A stretch of 44,936 bases of DNA, from the NCBI GenBank assembly GCA_030828305.1, contig JAURCU010000008.1, positions 1 to 44,936 on the forward strand. Reading direction: 5' to 3'. Position numbers and translations under genes: made by a program. This DNA is from Luteolibacter sp. Lineage in GTDB: Bacteria > Verrucomicrobiota > Verrucomicrobiia > Verrucomicrobiales > Akkermansiaceae. The notes under the pieces were generated by a model, which was given only the letters and a program-made list of their open reading frames with translations, had not been told where the DNA came from and made no database searches. Shown in pieces: positions 1 to 8,840 of this stretch (position 1 is its first letter; each line of letters opens with the position of its first letter).

Positions 1-1257
1 ATTTCCACCGAGCATTTTGGCCATAACCTGGTCTGCCCGGCCTGCAAGGGCAAGCTCAAGGTCGAGACTCCCACCGACAAAGATGCATCGAGTTCCGGCT
101 CCGATCACAAACCGCAGCGCACGGGCTGGCCGGAACGCGACCATGCCAATCCGAATTTCGGCATCAGTCTGGCCATCGCGGTTGCGGCCACCGCCGCCAT
201 CCTTGCCGCCATGATTCCCATCCGCGACACCCGTGTCGGCGGCTTGTTTCTCGACCGTGGTTGGGTCAACTACGCCGAGGCCTTCCTATTCTGCTGGGGC
301 ATCACCATTCTGATGATCAAGCTGCGAATGAATCAGCTGCAGCAAAGAGCGGCCGTGCTCAATCTGTTCCCGCAGTCCTTGGGGCATGAAATCAGCCGCA
401 AGACCGTGGGAGGTTTCATTGACTACATCTACAAGGTGCCCCCTTCGCTCAGAGATAGCCTGATTGTCAATCGCATCCGCAAAGCCCTGGAACTCTTCGA
501 GGCACGCCCCAACAACTCCGAAGTAGCCACTTTCCTGGCCACCCAGTCCGATCTCGATGCCAACCGCTCAAGCGGCTCCTACGCCCTGATCAAGGTATTC
601 CTATGGGCCATTCCCATTCTTGGATTCATCGGCACGGTCATGGGCCTGTCCACCGCGGTGGGAGCGCTTGCGATGGGCGACATGGCCGATCAGGAGGCCC
701 TACGAGAATCGATGAACAAGCTGACCGGTGGCCTGGGGGTCGCCTTCGACACCACACTTCTGGGCCTCATCCTCTCCATCCTCATGAGCTTTCCCCTGGC
801 GGCGGTGCAGAAGCGTGAGGACGAGACGCTTACCATCATCGACGCCTTCTGCAACGAGAAGGTGCTGCCCAAGCTCAACGACAGCCACATGGCGGGCAGC
901 AGCGAGTTGCTCGAACAGGCTGAAAGCATGCCCGCACTGGTCTCCTCCCTGGCCCATGCCCATGAGACTTTCCTCCGCAACCTGAATGAACACACCCTCC
1001 AGCTCAGGGAGAGCGGCGAGCAGTTGCGATCCGGACTCGAGCAACATCAACGCAGGCTCGATGACAGCTTTGAGGGATCGATCAAGAAACTCAGTGATGT
1101 CAGCACCGGCATCTTCAAACGCAGCGACGAAGAGCTCACCAGGACTTTCAAGAACATTGCTGAGGGCATCGACCACATGAACGCTGCACTCGAGAAACTG
1201 GGTGGCAAGCAGGTGCCACTTATGGAAAAAAAGAAAAAGAGGCTGTTCGGACGCTAA
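1..1257 (+). CDS. MotA/TolQ/ExbB-type proton channel with N-terminal zinc-ribbon piece (5' end outside window)
   Basis: The reading frame is open from the first base, so this is the 3' part of a longer gene; the ATG at 211 is internal. The visible N-terminus carries a CPAC motif (VCPACKGKL, about codons 12-20), half of a zinc-ribbon-like module, followed by a polar linker and a first membrane segment around codons 57-75. A second follows at about 88-106. The family hallmark comes next: IPILGFIGTVMGLSTAV and then GVAFDTTLLGLILSILM, the two conserved ExbB/TolQ/MotA helices. The C-terminal 130 residues are polar and probably coiled-coil. By family knowledge it forms the inner-membrane stator that uses the proton gradient. 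It is followed 21 bp later by two ExbD/TolR-like genes, so the three probably form one complex. What it energises is unknown; it is not a standard TonB system because no tonB or OmpA/Pal gene is visible. Confidence 0.85.
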   Translation: MSTEHFGHNLVCPACKGKLKVETPTDKDASSSGSDHKPQRTGWPERDHANPNFGISLAIAVAATAAILAAMIPIRDTRVGGLFLDRGWVNYAEAFLFCWGITILMIKLRMNQLQQRAAVLNLFPQSLGHEISRKTVGGFIDYIYKVPPSLRDSLIVNRIRKALELFEARPNNSEVATFLATQSDLDANRSSGSYALIKVFLWAIPILGFIGTVMGLSTAVGALAMGDMADQEALRESMNKLTGGLGVAFDTTLLGLILSILMSFPLAAVQKREDETLTIIDAFCNEKVLPKLNDSHMAGSSELLEQAESMPALVSSLAHAHETFLRNLNEHTLQLRESGEQLRSGLEQHQRRLDDSFEGSIKKLSDVSTGIFKRSDEELTRTFKNIAEGIDHMNAALEKLGGKQVPLMEKKKKRLFGR

Positions 1258-1278
1258 CCCAAAAATCCGACAATCCCC

Positions 1279-2079
1279 ATGGGTAGAAGACGCATCACGG
1301 ATGACGGAGGGATCTCGCTATTTCCCTTCCTCAGCATTCTTGCGTGCCTGATCGGAGTGCTGACCCTCATGATCAGTGTGATGACCCAAACTCACTCGTC
1401 CGACACGGCTGGTCAGAGCGAGGAAGAAATTGCCCGCGCCAGAAAGCGCAGCAACCTGATCACACTCGCCGAGGGCTTGGAGGCGGAGCTCTCCAAACTG
1501 GATCAAAGGGTCCGCAATGAGCGCGCCAGCGCTACCCAGCTCGAGGAGGTCCGCAGCAAAATCGCCACCCTGCGTGCGCAACTGCAGCAACTCACCACGC
1601 AGGGGCAGGACCCCGCCGAAATCCAGAAGCGCATCGAAGCCCTGCAGGGCGAACTCACCAAACTGCGCACCAGCCCCGAGCCGCTCTCAAAACGAATCCA
1701 ACAGCTGCAAGCCGAGATCAAAGAGCGCAAGGAGGCACCCGAGCCGCCGAAGTCCATCGAGATCCGACCCCGGGCAGACTGGAATCGCCCCTCCCACGTG
1801 TTCTTTGTCGAATGCAACGGCCAGGGCATCACCCTGCTCATCCCCAATGGCAAGCCGGTGACAGTCAACAGTGCAGACATTCCCAAGAGCGGCATCTACA
1901 AGGATTTCCTGGGAAAAATCAAGAAAGTCCGTGACCCGATGATACTCTACCTGATTCGCCGCACCGGATACTCGAATTACCGCTGGGCCGCCCATGAGGC
2001 CATCGAGAAATTCGAACTGCGGACCGGCAAAATTCCGCTGCCCCATGAGGGCAAACTCGACCTCTCCGGGTTTCAGTAA
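1279..2079 (+). CDS. ExbD/TolR-like coiled-coil protein, variant lacking the membrane aspartate
   Basis: This 266-residue protein has a short cytoplasmic N-terminus and one membrane helix (SLFPFLSILACLIGVLTLMI, about residues 13-32). A long Glu/Arg/Gln-rich coiled coil follows (about 50-160), then a periplasmic alpha/beta domain of about 100 residues. The topology and position after an ExbB-type channel match ExbD/TolR. In ExbD and TolR the helix carries a proton-translocating Asp in a P-x-x-D-V/I-L context. Here the matching stretch reads FPFLSIL, with Ser where Asp is expected. I therefore infer a non-protonating partner that would pair with the Asp-bearing protein encoded 2 bp downstream. 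It belongs to the same operon as the channel gene. The coiled coil is longer than in classical ExbD, and the role of the C-terminal domain is not recognised. Confidence 0.7.
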   Translation: MGRRRITDDGGISLFPFLSILACLIGVLTLMISVMTQTHSSDTAGQSEEEIARARKRSNLITLAEGLEAELSKLDQRVRNERASATQLEEVRSKIATLRAQLQQLTTQGQDPAEIQKRIEALQGELTKLRTSPEPLSKRIQQLQAEIKERKEAPEPPKSIEIRPRADWNRPSHVFFVECNGQGITLLIPNGKPVTVNSADIPKSGIYKDFLGKIKKVRDPMILYLIRRTGYSNYRWAAHEAIEKFELRTGKIPLPHEGKLDLSGFQ

Positions 2080-2081
2080 TC

Positions 2082-3191
2082 ATGTCTCGCCGCAACAGAC
2101 CAGCCGATGCAGGAGTCAACCTCGACTCCTTGATGGATGCCATGACCAATGTCGTGGCGGTACTCATACTGGTGCTGTTGCTCGTTCAGGTGGACGTCAG
2201 CAACATGGTCCAGCAGTTTCTGGACGAACTGAAACCCGCCACCCCCGAGGAGGTCGCCGAGGCCCAAGCTCGCGTTGACCTGCTCATCAAGAAGCGCGAC
2301 AACCGTCTGAGCATTCTCAAGACGGCGGCCCCCGATCCGGCAATCCTCGAGGAAGAAAAACAGCGCTTGGCCATGTTGCAACAACAGCTCGAGACGGCCA
2401 AGGCCCGCACCTCGGAGCGCAACAAGGCCCTTGAGCAGGCAGCGAGGCTGCGCAAAGAGCGCGATGCTTTGCAGGCCAGGATCGCCACCCAGGAAAAGCA
2501 GGTGGCGCAATTGGGCAAGCAGCTAGAGGCCACCCCCATCAAGGTTGCGCGCCCCGATATCGTCTCCGTTCCCGCCAGCCGTCCGATTCCAGAGGGTGCC
2601 AACGTGTTCTATTGCTACGTGATCCACAACCGCCTGCATCTGATTGATCCGGTCACCCCGCTTCGACGCTTCGAGCGTGAGTTCAAGATAAACAAGACCA
2701 AAATCAAGCACGAGCGTATCGAGCAGCGCGGCGCGGACCGCTATCGCCACGACACCCGGGCCGTGCTCACGCACTTCAAGAACTTCAACTGGGGGCCCAG
2801 CCAGCCCGGACAAAAAGTCACTCTGGAAAGCACACCTTATTGGTCAAGATTGCACATCCGCATCACCCTCGACCTGGACAAGGGCGGCGTCTCCGCCAAC
2901 CAACTGGAGTCAAAAGACTCGCCCTTTCATCAGGCCTTGCTGGCACTCTCCCGCCAGCCTGGCAGCGTGCTGATGTTTCGGGTGCATACCGACTCTTTCG
3001 AGACCTATCTCAAGGCCCGCGACATTGCCGACATCGTCAAGGTCCCCGCCGGCTGGGAAGTATACTGGGCCAGGCATCACCAGTTCCCCATCATGTCCAT
3101 GGAGGTGAAGCCCTATGGCGAGGCTCCAGTCGACCCGAACGCCAAGCCAAAGCCTCCCAGCCCGCCCACGCTGAAGCCGACGCTGGACTAG
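2082..3191 (+). CDS. ExbD/TolR-like coiled-coil protein with conserved membrane aspartate
   Basis: This 369-residue protein starts 2 bp after the previous stop, so translation is probably coupled. A short polar N-terminus leads into one membrane helix, about residues 14-38 (NLDSLMDAMTNVVAVLILVL). The Asp of LMDAM lies where the essential proton-carrying Asp of ExbD/TolR is found. A coiled coil of about 100 residues follows (55-155). The periplasmic domain of about 200 residues is rich in aromatic and basic residues, and the tail is Pro/Lys-rich. With the preceding two genes it forms a three-gene energy-transducing unit. The soluble domain resembles nothing I can name. It is unlikely to be MotB or ZorB, because no OmpA-like peptidoglycan-binding motif is visible. 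A dispersed repeat starts about 20 bp after the stop. Confidence 0.72.
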   Translation: MSRRNRPADAGVNLDSLMDAMTNVVAVLILVLLLVQVDVSNMVQQFLDELKPATPEEVAEAQARVDLLIKKRDNRLSILKTAAPDPAILEEEKQRLAMLQQQLETAKARTSERNKALEQAARLRKERDALQARIATQEKQVAQLGKQLEATPIKVARPDIVSVPASRPIPEGANVFYCYVIHNRLHLIDPVTPLRRFEREFKINKTKIKHERIEQRGADRYRHDTRAVLTHFKNFNWGPSQPGQKVTLESTPYWSRLHIRITLDLDKGGVSANQLESKDSPFHQALLALSRQPGSVLMFRVHTDSFETYLKARDIADIVKVPAGWEVYWARHHQFPIMSMEVKPYGEAPVDPNAKPKPPSPPTLKPTLD

Positions 3192-3212
3192 GGCACAAGC
3201 AAAAACCAAGGC

Positions 3213-3284
3213 TGCTGGGATTTTGCTTTTCTTCTCGGCAAGAATGCCCCACGGCCAAACTTCAGGCAGGGAAAAAGGAGTTGA
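3213..3284 (+). repeat. Dispersed palindromic repeat, copy 1
   Basis: The head reads GGATTTTGCTTTTC followed by CTCGGCAAGAATGCCCC; the tail is ACTTCAGGCAGGGAAAAAGG then AGTTG. It lies between the converging ends of the ExbD-like operon and a minus-strand PEP-CTERM gene. The arms CTTTTCTTC and GGGAAAAAG can pair. Confidence 0.8.
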
Positions 3285-3409
3285 TGTTCGGCTTCGGCAC
3301 CGGAATTGGCATGGATGCGCCTGAGAATGCTTTGCACCTGCAGCATAAGCCCTCTGGAGCTATTGGACTTGGTCAGGTAGTCACATCGGCTCATGCCTCC
3401 TGATCACGC

Positions 3410-4105
3410 TCAATCACGCTTGTGGCGCAATAGCGTCAGCAAAGCACACCCAAAAGTCATCAACAAGGCCATGCGGGGTTCGGGGACTGCTCCATTGAAG
3501 GTGTCAGTGGCAGTACCGTCATTGTTTGCATCTTGGGTCCAATATTCAGAGCCAAGAATCGTTCCAGAACCATCGTTGAGTTGCAGTATAGCGCTACCAT
3601 TTTTGAGGAAATAGTTGTCGGTTGACGCATTGACAGCGCTGGTGGTCAGGGTAACCGAGTAATAGCCTGCCTGCAGAACCAATGCGGTGATGTCAAAATT
3701 TTCAAGTGTTGAATAAAAACCATCTACCTCTGCCGATGTCAGATTTGACGATCCGAGCAAATTATTGCCGGCAAGGTTTCCGCCCAGCCCACTCCAAACG
3801 GAGAAGGTAATATCCTCGCTTGTCTTGCTTCCGCTCTTTAGCCCAAAACTCCCTCTCTCTACTGTGAGTGAGTAGCCGGAGTTCACAGCAAAATTCCAAA
3901 CCCGCGGAGTGTCAATTGAGACCGGATCGTTGGCGCCAGTGTTGTCGACTGTAATCAAAACACTAACAGCCTGCACGCTGTGGCATAGCAGGAAGAATGT
4001 AGCAAACCCAACGAATGCTGGGAGCCTGAGGGTTTTGTGGGTGAGTTTCAAATTAGGGACAACCCAGTGATGCCTTACAGCAAGAAAGTCAAGCATTCGT
4101 TCCAT
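3410..4105 (-). CDS. PEP-CTERM sorting domain protein
   Basis: The C-terminus has the PEP-CTERM layout: VPEP, then a hydrophobic stretch (MALLMTFGCALLTLL), then the basic end RHKRD. By family knowledge such proteins are exported and processed by an exosortase, usually in exopolysaccharide-producing bacteria. The export signal is the hydrophobic run LPAFVGFATFFLLCHSVQA, followed by a mature domain of about 170 residues with many Ser, Thr, Asn and Gly. The frame is open upstream to 4261, but those residues look non-coding. I chose the ATG at 4105 (MERML); an ATG at 4096 or a later TTG is possible, and no strong ribosome binding site decides. The mature part resembles the choice-of-anchor domains common in this phylum, but no enzyme motif is seen. 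Confidence 0.72.
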   Translation of the reverse strand: MERMLDFLAVRHHWVVPNLKLTHKTLRLPAFVGFATFFLLCHSVQAVSVLITVDNTGANDPVSIDTPRVWNFAVNSGYSLTVERGSFGLKSGSKTSEDITFSVWSGLGGNLAGNNLLGSSNLTSAEVDGFYSTLENFDITALVLQAGYYSVTLTTSAVNASTDNYFLKNGSAILQLNDGSGTILGSEYWTQDANNDGTATDTFNGAVPEPRMALLMTFGCALLTLLRHKRD

Positions 4106-4253
4106 GCATGCCTGGAAGACGAGCTTAATCCAAAAGTGGCGGCCTGAGCGCATTGTGAGTGCCGAATGGGCCAATTCTCCCGCAGATTTGGCATATCCAA
4201 AGCCATGGCCTTCGCCAAACGCTCTGGGTGGAATGAACTCGGCAATTTGGCGG

Positions 4254-4436
4254 GTTCGCATGCCAGCCGCCAGGGAGGCTTTTCAGGCGTTGCCCGATGA
4301 CGAATGGAAATTGATCTGGCGTCCTCAAGATAGCCGCAAGCTGCTCTTCCATCTTAAAGCGCATCCCCACAAGCAACATGACCTCACCAGTGCCGAAGCC
4401 CATGCGCAAACCCTCGCCGTCAGCGCGCCAGGATGA
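4254..4436 (+). pseudogene. Sulfatase C-terminal remnant
   Basis: In one plus-strand frame the translation contains DDEWKLIWRP and, after a short gap, LLFHLKAHPHKQHDL. This matches the C-terminal signature of formylglycine sulfatases, where a YKLI-type strand is followed by an (E)LYDL-x-x-DP-x-E-x-x-NL motif. Nothing upstream resembles the sulfatase catalytic core with its C/S-x-P-S-R motif, and the frame stops at 4436. I read it as a scrap of a decayed sulfatase gene, consistent with a polysaccharide-degrading lineage. It overlaps the upstream part of the minus-strand PEP-CTERM reading frame, which argues for the shorter start of that gene. Confidence 0.5.
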
Positions 4437-4616
4437 TCGAGTGACTCAAGCGTTTCTTTCTGGGCAAAGCGCTCCTCACCGGCCATCCTTGTCAGCCGCA
4501 CGCCAGTAAGCACAATTCCCCAGCATGACGGGGAAAATAAAGAAGTTGACGCATTATTTCGGCCATCCTAGAACGCAAGGAGTTGCATACATGAAAATGC
4601 ATCATTTGATTAACCC

Positions 4617-5321
4617 ATGACTATGAAAAAAATTGCTATTACAATACTGACAGCGCCACTTGTTGGCATCATGACCGCCAGCGCGGGAGAAGAAGTTGTA
4701 CCAGTGACAGCCCCTTCAAGCTGCGCATGCGTTCCTTATTTTGGCATCAGCTATGTTGATGGAGAACAGAGCCTGAACCTCTTTGGGACACCCCAAAGTT
4801 ATGATGTCTCGGGCCTCCGCTTCGTCGGTGGTGTGGACCTTGGTAACGGCTACTCAATTGATGCCCGTTACGAAAAATTGTCCGGCGATTTCCCATTCTC
4901 TGAATCCCAGACTCAAGATACGGACTCCGATGAATTGCGCATCTTGCTCAACCGAGACTTCGAGCTATCGGAGACTCTCAATCTCTTTGGCGGGATCGGC
5001 TATGGCTGGCGGGATGCCTTACTTGACACCCCACTTGGTAGCTTATCCGTCAGCGGAGACGGAGTTCTTGCAAATCTAGGGCTTGAATTCTCGACTGGTC
5101 ATTATTTTGCCAGTCTGGTTTACACTCATTGCTTCACACAAAACATGGACTTCAGCGGCGCCGGTCTCAAGAAAGAAGACTTTGGCTACCTTGAGGCTAC
5201 TGTAGGTTACGATATCACCGAACAACTGGCTGCCACTCTTGCCTACGAATGCAATGTTTACGGCGACCAGTATCTTGAGAAAGATCACGTGATCGCCATT
5301 GGCTTGAATTACAGCTTCTAA
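4617..5321 (+). CDS. Outer-membrane beta-barrel protein
   Basis: This 234-residue protein has a signal peptide (MKKIAITILTAPLVGIMTASAG), with a second ATG two codons after the first. The mature part consists of alternating hydrophobic/aromatic and polar residues: FGISYVDG, SYDVSGLRFVGGVDLG, SIDARYEKL, FGGIGYGWRD, FASLVYTH, ATLAYECN. It ends in VIAIGLNYSF, with the terminal Phe typical of barrel proteins recognised by the BAM machinery. By spacing I infer about eight strands, like small OmpA/OmpW-type barrels. Two adjacent Cys residues (SSCACVPY) follow the signal peptide. No specific substrate can be named. It stands alone and is closed by a strong terminator 30 bp downstream. Confidence 0.75.
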   Translation: MTMKKIAITILTAPLVGIMTASAGEEVVPVTAPSSCACVPYFGISYVDGEQSLNLFGTPQSYDVSGLRFVGGVDLGNGYSIDARYEKLSGDFPFSESQTQDTDSDELRILLNRDFELSETLNLFGGIGYGWRDALLDTPLGSLSVSGDGVLANLGLEFSTGHYFASLVYTHCFTQNMDFSGAGLKKEDFGYLEATVGYDITEQLAATLAYECNVYGDQYLEKDHVIAIGLNYSF

Positions 5322-5351
5322 GCCACAACCCACATTCGTTTTCCAGATTGG

Positions 5352-5384
5352 ATCCACCCTTCGCATGCGAAGGGTGGATTTTTT
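5352..5384 (+). terminator. Rho-independent terminator
   Basis: A perfect 28-base inverted repeat has arms ATCCACCCTTCGCA and TGCGAAGGGTGGAT, with no unpaired loop in the DNA. It runs directly into a T tract. It lies 30 bp after the stop of the barrel-protein gene. Confidence 0.92.
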
Positions 5385-5427
5385 GGTTTACTGATCAGAC
5401 CAGCCAACAAAGGCTGGCCTTGGAAGA

Positions 5428-8400
5428 GTGGTGAAGCAACTTAACGAGGTGCGATTGATCATTCTAGCTTGGCTATATTGCGGGCTGGCATTTGGCCAGA
5501 CTTTGAAAGTGTTTGTCCTGACCGGTCAGTCGAACTCACTGGGGACTCTGGCCGCCACCGATAATACGATGAACGCGGTGGCTGCGGGCGACGATCCGAT
5601 TGATGCGAGGGTGCTGTTTTTTTGGGACAACCGGGCGGATGGGACACCGGCCGGGAATGCGGGACTGGGCAACTCGGCTGGGTGGACGACACTGGGGCCC
5701 CAGACCGGCGGGTACTATCCGGGCAACGACGACCACTGGGGGCCAGAGGTCGGCTTCGCGAGGATGCTGTGGCGTGCCGGCTACCGCGATTTTGCCATCG
5801 TAAAGGCATCGCGAGGCGGCGGTGGAAACAGCTTCTGGGTTAAGGATTCGGCGGACGACCACATGTATGATCACGTGGTGGAGACAGTAAATGCCGCAGT
5901 AGCGGCCCTGCCGGCGGGCTACATCAGTCACGAGCTTGCCGGGCTGCTGTATGTGCAAGGCGAAAGCAATAACGCGATCGAGGCGGACGAGGCCGGGACA
6001 CGCTTCGCGTCCTTGCTGGAAAATCTGAGGGTGGACCTTCCTAATGCGGCAAGCATAAGGGGAATCCTCGGCGAGATTGGCGGGGGATCAACAAATGCGC
6101 GCAACTTGACACGAAGTCGTCAGGCTACCTTGGCCAATTCGGAGGCCGGCATCGGCTACGCCAGTGCGGTGGGAACAACCCAACATGACGGTCTCCACTA
6201 CGATGCAGACAGTATTTTGCTTCTCGGCGAGAGGATGGCGGCGGCGGCGCTCGGAGCAGGGTGTTTCAGTAACGAGCCGCTGCCAGCGTGGGCGGAGGTG
6301 CATGCGTGGTATCTCGCCGATAGCGGCATACGCGGCGCCAGCACGGTAGATCGCTGGGCGGATCTTGCAGATGGCAGCGGCACTCACGACCTGACACGCA
6401 CGGTGAACGGTGGGCCCGGGCGCAAGTCGGTGACGGCCGCGGGTGAGGTGCGCCAGGTGATGGATTTCAGGGGCAGCGCTGATTTGTGGGCTTCGAGCGA
6501 TGAATTCGGCAGCCTGAGCAATGGTCGTAGCGTGGCGGTAATATGCCGGGTGCCTACGGCAATGAACGGCTACCTGTGGGACGGCTCAACTTCGAACGGG
6601 CGGACGAGGGTGCAGGTGCGTGATGGCGACTGGCAGGCAGGCGTGGCGAATTCTTGGGATGTCGCCGAGGGGGTGACTGCCCCGCTCGAAGCGGGGGACT
6701 GGCAGCGGCATGTGTGGACTTTCGATGAGGTCGGCGCCTCGACGGAAATCACCCACTGGATCAACGGCGTGGAGGCGGGAACGGCAAGCGATACGAACTC
6801 GGGCGCTCTCTCGGGTTTCATCGTCGGCTCGAATGGCGGGAGTCCTGTCAAGCATCTCGAGGCGGAGGTAGCGGAGGTGGCAATCTTCAATAAGGTGTTA
6901 GATTTTTCCGAAATCACTGAGCTTGAATCCCTCTGGAATACGCGCTGGGGAACGATCACCGGACCACCCCTATCGATCTCAGTGCTGCAAGAAGATCGCA
7001 TGATCCCGCGCTTTAGCTGGCACGAGATGATGACCTTGACGATCGCCTTGCCAGCACCGGGTTCGACGCTGGAGAAAGTGTCACTGACACTCAAGCCGGG
7101 GACTCGCGAACGCATTCGGGCATTGAGGCTGCGCGGCGCTGGGGGCGTACTTGGGCAGGTGGAAGATCCCGCTACCGACACTCTAAGTCTCACGGTTTCG
7201 CAGGCCCTCGCGCAGGGCTCCAACGAGCTGCGGCTGGAGGTCGAGCCGCATCGCTGGGGCACGCTTGGCGGAGAGATCGACGCCACCCTCGATGAGATAG
7301 TACTCTCTGGAAATGAGGCAGGTTCGGCTGTTCCAACGGACGACGATCCGCTCGGGGCGCTGACGCTGGCGGCCATGCCTTTGGTCTCGGATGTGCGGCG
7401 CAGCGGGGACTACGGGATCGCGACCTATCGAATTCCCGGGATCGCGTGCGATGACCAAGGCGTGCTGCACGCCGTCTTTGATCATCGCTGGAGCGGAGGC
7501 AGCGACCTTCCGGCGGATGTGGATGTGGGCTATGCGCGCAGCGAGGATGGTGGGGCCTCTTGGTCGGGGTTTCAGCCCATCCTCGACTTCGATGCCTCGG
7601 TGCCGGGCTCCTCGGGCAACGGGGTGGGAGACCCGGCGATCCTCTGGGATCCGGCAACCAGGACGCTATGGGTGGCTGCGCTGTGGTCTTTTGGAAACAA
7701 CGGCTACCTTGGCTCGGGCGCGGGGACAAATCCCGTGGACACCGGACAGTATGTGCTCACCAAGAGTGAGGATGGCGGCCTGAGCTGGTCACCGTCCATC
7801 AATGTGACAGTCGATGTGAAGGACGATCCGAACTGGCGACTTATCTTTCAGGGACCGGGTCACGGATTGGCAATGCGCAACGGGACCCTGGTGTTCCCCT
7901 CCCAGTATATCAACTCCTCGGGTGTGGTCCGCATGTGTTCAGTGTATAGCTCGGACCACGGGGCGACATGGGATTTCGGTTCCGGAATTCCCGATAGCTC
8001 GCCGCAAACCAATGAGAACACGGTGTGCGAGCTCGACGACGGACGGCTGCTTTTCTCCGGCAGGACTCCAAGCGGTTCGAATGGTCAGCGGGCTTGGGCC
8101 TACTACACGCCGGGTGGTGCGGCGCCGATGCGCGATGGTTCCTGGACCGATGTCTTCCGACTCGCCTCGGTTCCTGATCCAGTGTGCCAAGGCAGTGTGA
8201 TCCAATGGAAGAGCACCTTGCGCGGCGATCCGCTGGAGATCGTCGCCTTCGTCAATCCGGGCAGCTCGAGCAGCCGTGCGAATCTGACCTTGCGTGCGAG
8301 TGCCGACGGCGGCGCGACTTGGCCGGTCTCGAGACTGCTGTATGGCGGCTCCTCCGCCTACTCATCGGCATGCATCCTACCGGACCGATCTCTTGGAATA

Positions 8401-8832
8401 CTTTTCGAAAAGGACAACTACACCCGGATAACTTTCATGCGGGTTGAGCAAGAGTGGCTTTGGAATGCAGAAGTCGATGGCGATGGCGACGGCATGCCGG
8501 ATGCGTGGGAGGTCTTGCACGGCACCGATCCGGAAGTGGATGACGCCGGGGCGGATGCCGATGGCGATGGCAGCCCGAACCGCGTCGAATACATTGCCGG
8601 GACGGCCCCGCTTGATAGGGCCTCGGTTTTCCGCCTGACCAGCTGGCTAAAGGGGGGTGGCGGCGGAAATCTCTCGTGGTCCACGGTGCCCGGCAGGAGT
8701 TATGCCGTGGAAAACAGCACCAACTTGGAAGAGTGGAACGTGGTCGAACGGCTCAAGGCATCGGGCACAGCACTCAGCCGCTCCGTTCAGCTCGACGCAG
8801 CGACAGGCTTTTATCGGGTGCGAGTGGAGTAG
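5428..8832 (+). CDS. Secreted sialate O-acetylesterase / LamG-like / sialidase multidomain enzyme
   Basis: This 1134-residue exported protein begins with a signal peptide ending near AFGQ. Residues about 25-275 form a SASA/SGNH-type acetylesterase: nucleophile motif LTGQSNS at 31, YVQGESN near 175 and DGLH near 253. Residues about 288-515 look like a LamG/concanavalin-type domain. A beta-rich linker leads to a sialidase domain with the Arg-Ile-Pro motif YRIPGI at about 666 and four Asp boxes: SEDGGASW (705), SEDGGLSW (780), SSDHGATW (841) and SADGGATW (958). A Ca-binding DGDGDG stretch at about 1017 precedes a C-terminal domain ending in FYRVRVE, common in secreted verrucomicrobial proteins. 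I infer removal of O-acetyl groups and release of sialic acid by one polypeptide. The start is GTG at 5428 or 5431; a TTG at 5455 after GAGG is also possible. Confidence 0.85.
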   Translation: MVKQLNEVRLIILAWLYCGLAFGQTLKVFVLTGQSNSLGTLAATDNTMNAVAAGDDPIDARVLFFWDNRADGTPAGNAGLGNSAGWTTLGPQTGGYYPGNDDHWGPEVGFARMLWRAGYRDFAIVKASRGGGGNSFWVKDSADDHMYDHVVETVNAAVAALPAGYISHELAGLLYVQGESNNAIEADEAGTRFASLLENLRVDLPNAASIRGILGEIGGGSTNARNLTRSRQATLANSEAGIGYASAVGTTQHDGLHYDADSILLLGERMAAAALGAGCFSNEPLPAWAEVHAWYLADSGIRGASTVDRWADLADGSGTHDLTRTVNGGPGRKSVTAAGEVRQVMDFRGSADLWASSDEFGSLSNGRSVAVICRVPTAMNGYLWDGSTSNGRTRVQVRDGDWQAGVANSWDVAEGVTAPLEAGDWQRHVWTFDEVGASTEITHWINGVEAGTASDTNSGALSGFIVGSNGGSPVKHLEAEVAEVAIFNKVLDFSEITELESLWNTRWGTITGPPLSISVLQEDRMIPRFSWHEMMTLTIALPAPGSTLEKVSLTLKPGTRERIRALRLRGAGGVLGQVEDPATDTLSLTVSQALAQGSNELRLEVEPHRWGTLGGEIDATLDEIVLSGNEAGSAVPTDDDPLGALTLAAMPLVSDVRRSGDYGIATYRIPGIACDDQGVLHAVFDHRWSGGSDLPADVDVGYARSEDGGASWSGFQPILDFDASVPGSSGNGVGDPAILWDPATRTLWVAALWSFGNNGYLGSGAGTNPVDTGQYVLTKSEDGGLSWSPSINVTVDVKDDPNWRLIFQGPGHGLAMRNGTLVFPSQYINSSGVVRMCSVYSSDHGATWDFGSGIPDSSPQTNENTVCELDDGRLLFSGRTPSGSNGQRAWAYYTPGGAAPMRDGSWTDVFRLASVPDPVCQGSVIQWKSTLRGDPLEIVAFVNPGSSSSRANLTLRASADGGATWPVSRLLYGGSSAYSSACILPDRSLGILFEKDNYTRITFMRVEQEWLWNAEVDGDGDGMPDAWEVLHGTDPEVDDAGADADGDGSPNRVEYIAGTAPLDRASVFRLTSWLKGGGGGNLSWSTVPGRSYAVENSTNLEEWNVVERLKASGTALSRSVQLDAATGFYRVRVE

Positions 8833-8840
8833 CATGAAAA

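Noticed and set aside
690-1180. Long antisense frames inside the ExbB-type gene
   Set aside because: They mirror the codon pattern of the real gene on the other strand and show no motifs. Similar shadow frames throughout the window were left out.
1-3191. Zorya-type defence system (ZorA/ZorB)
   Set aside because: The channel gene fits ZorA only at family level. Neither partner shows an OmpA-like peptidoglycan-binding domain, and no helicase or nuclease gene follows.
4516-4535. Terminator or extra repeat copy before the barrel-protein gene
   Set aside because: TTCCCC and GGGGAA can form a short six-bp stem, but there is no T tract and the match to the repeat family is too short.
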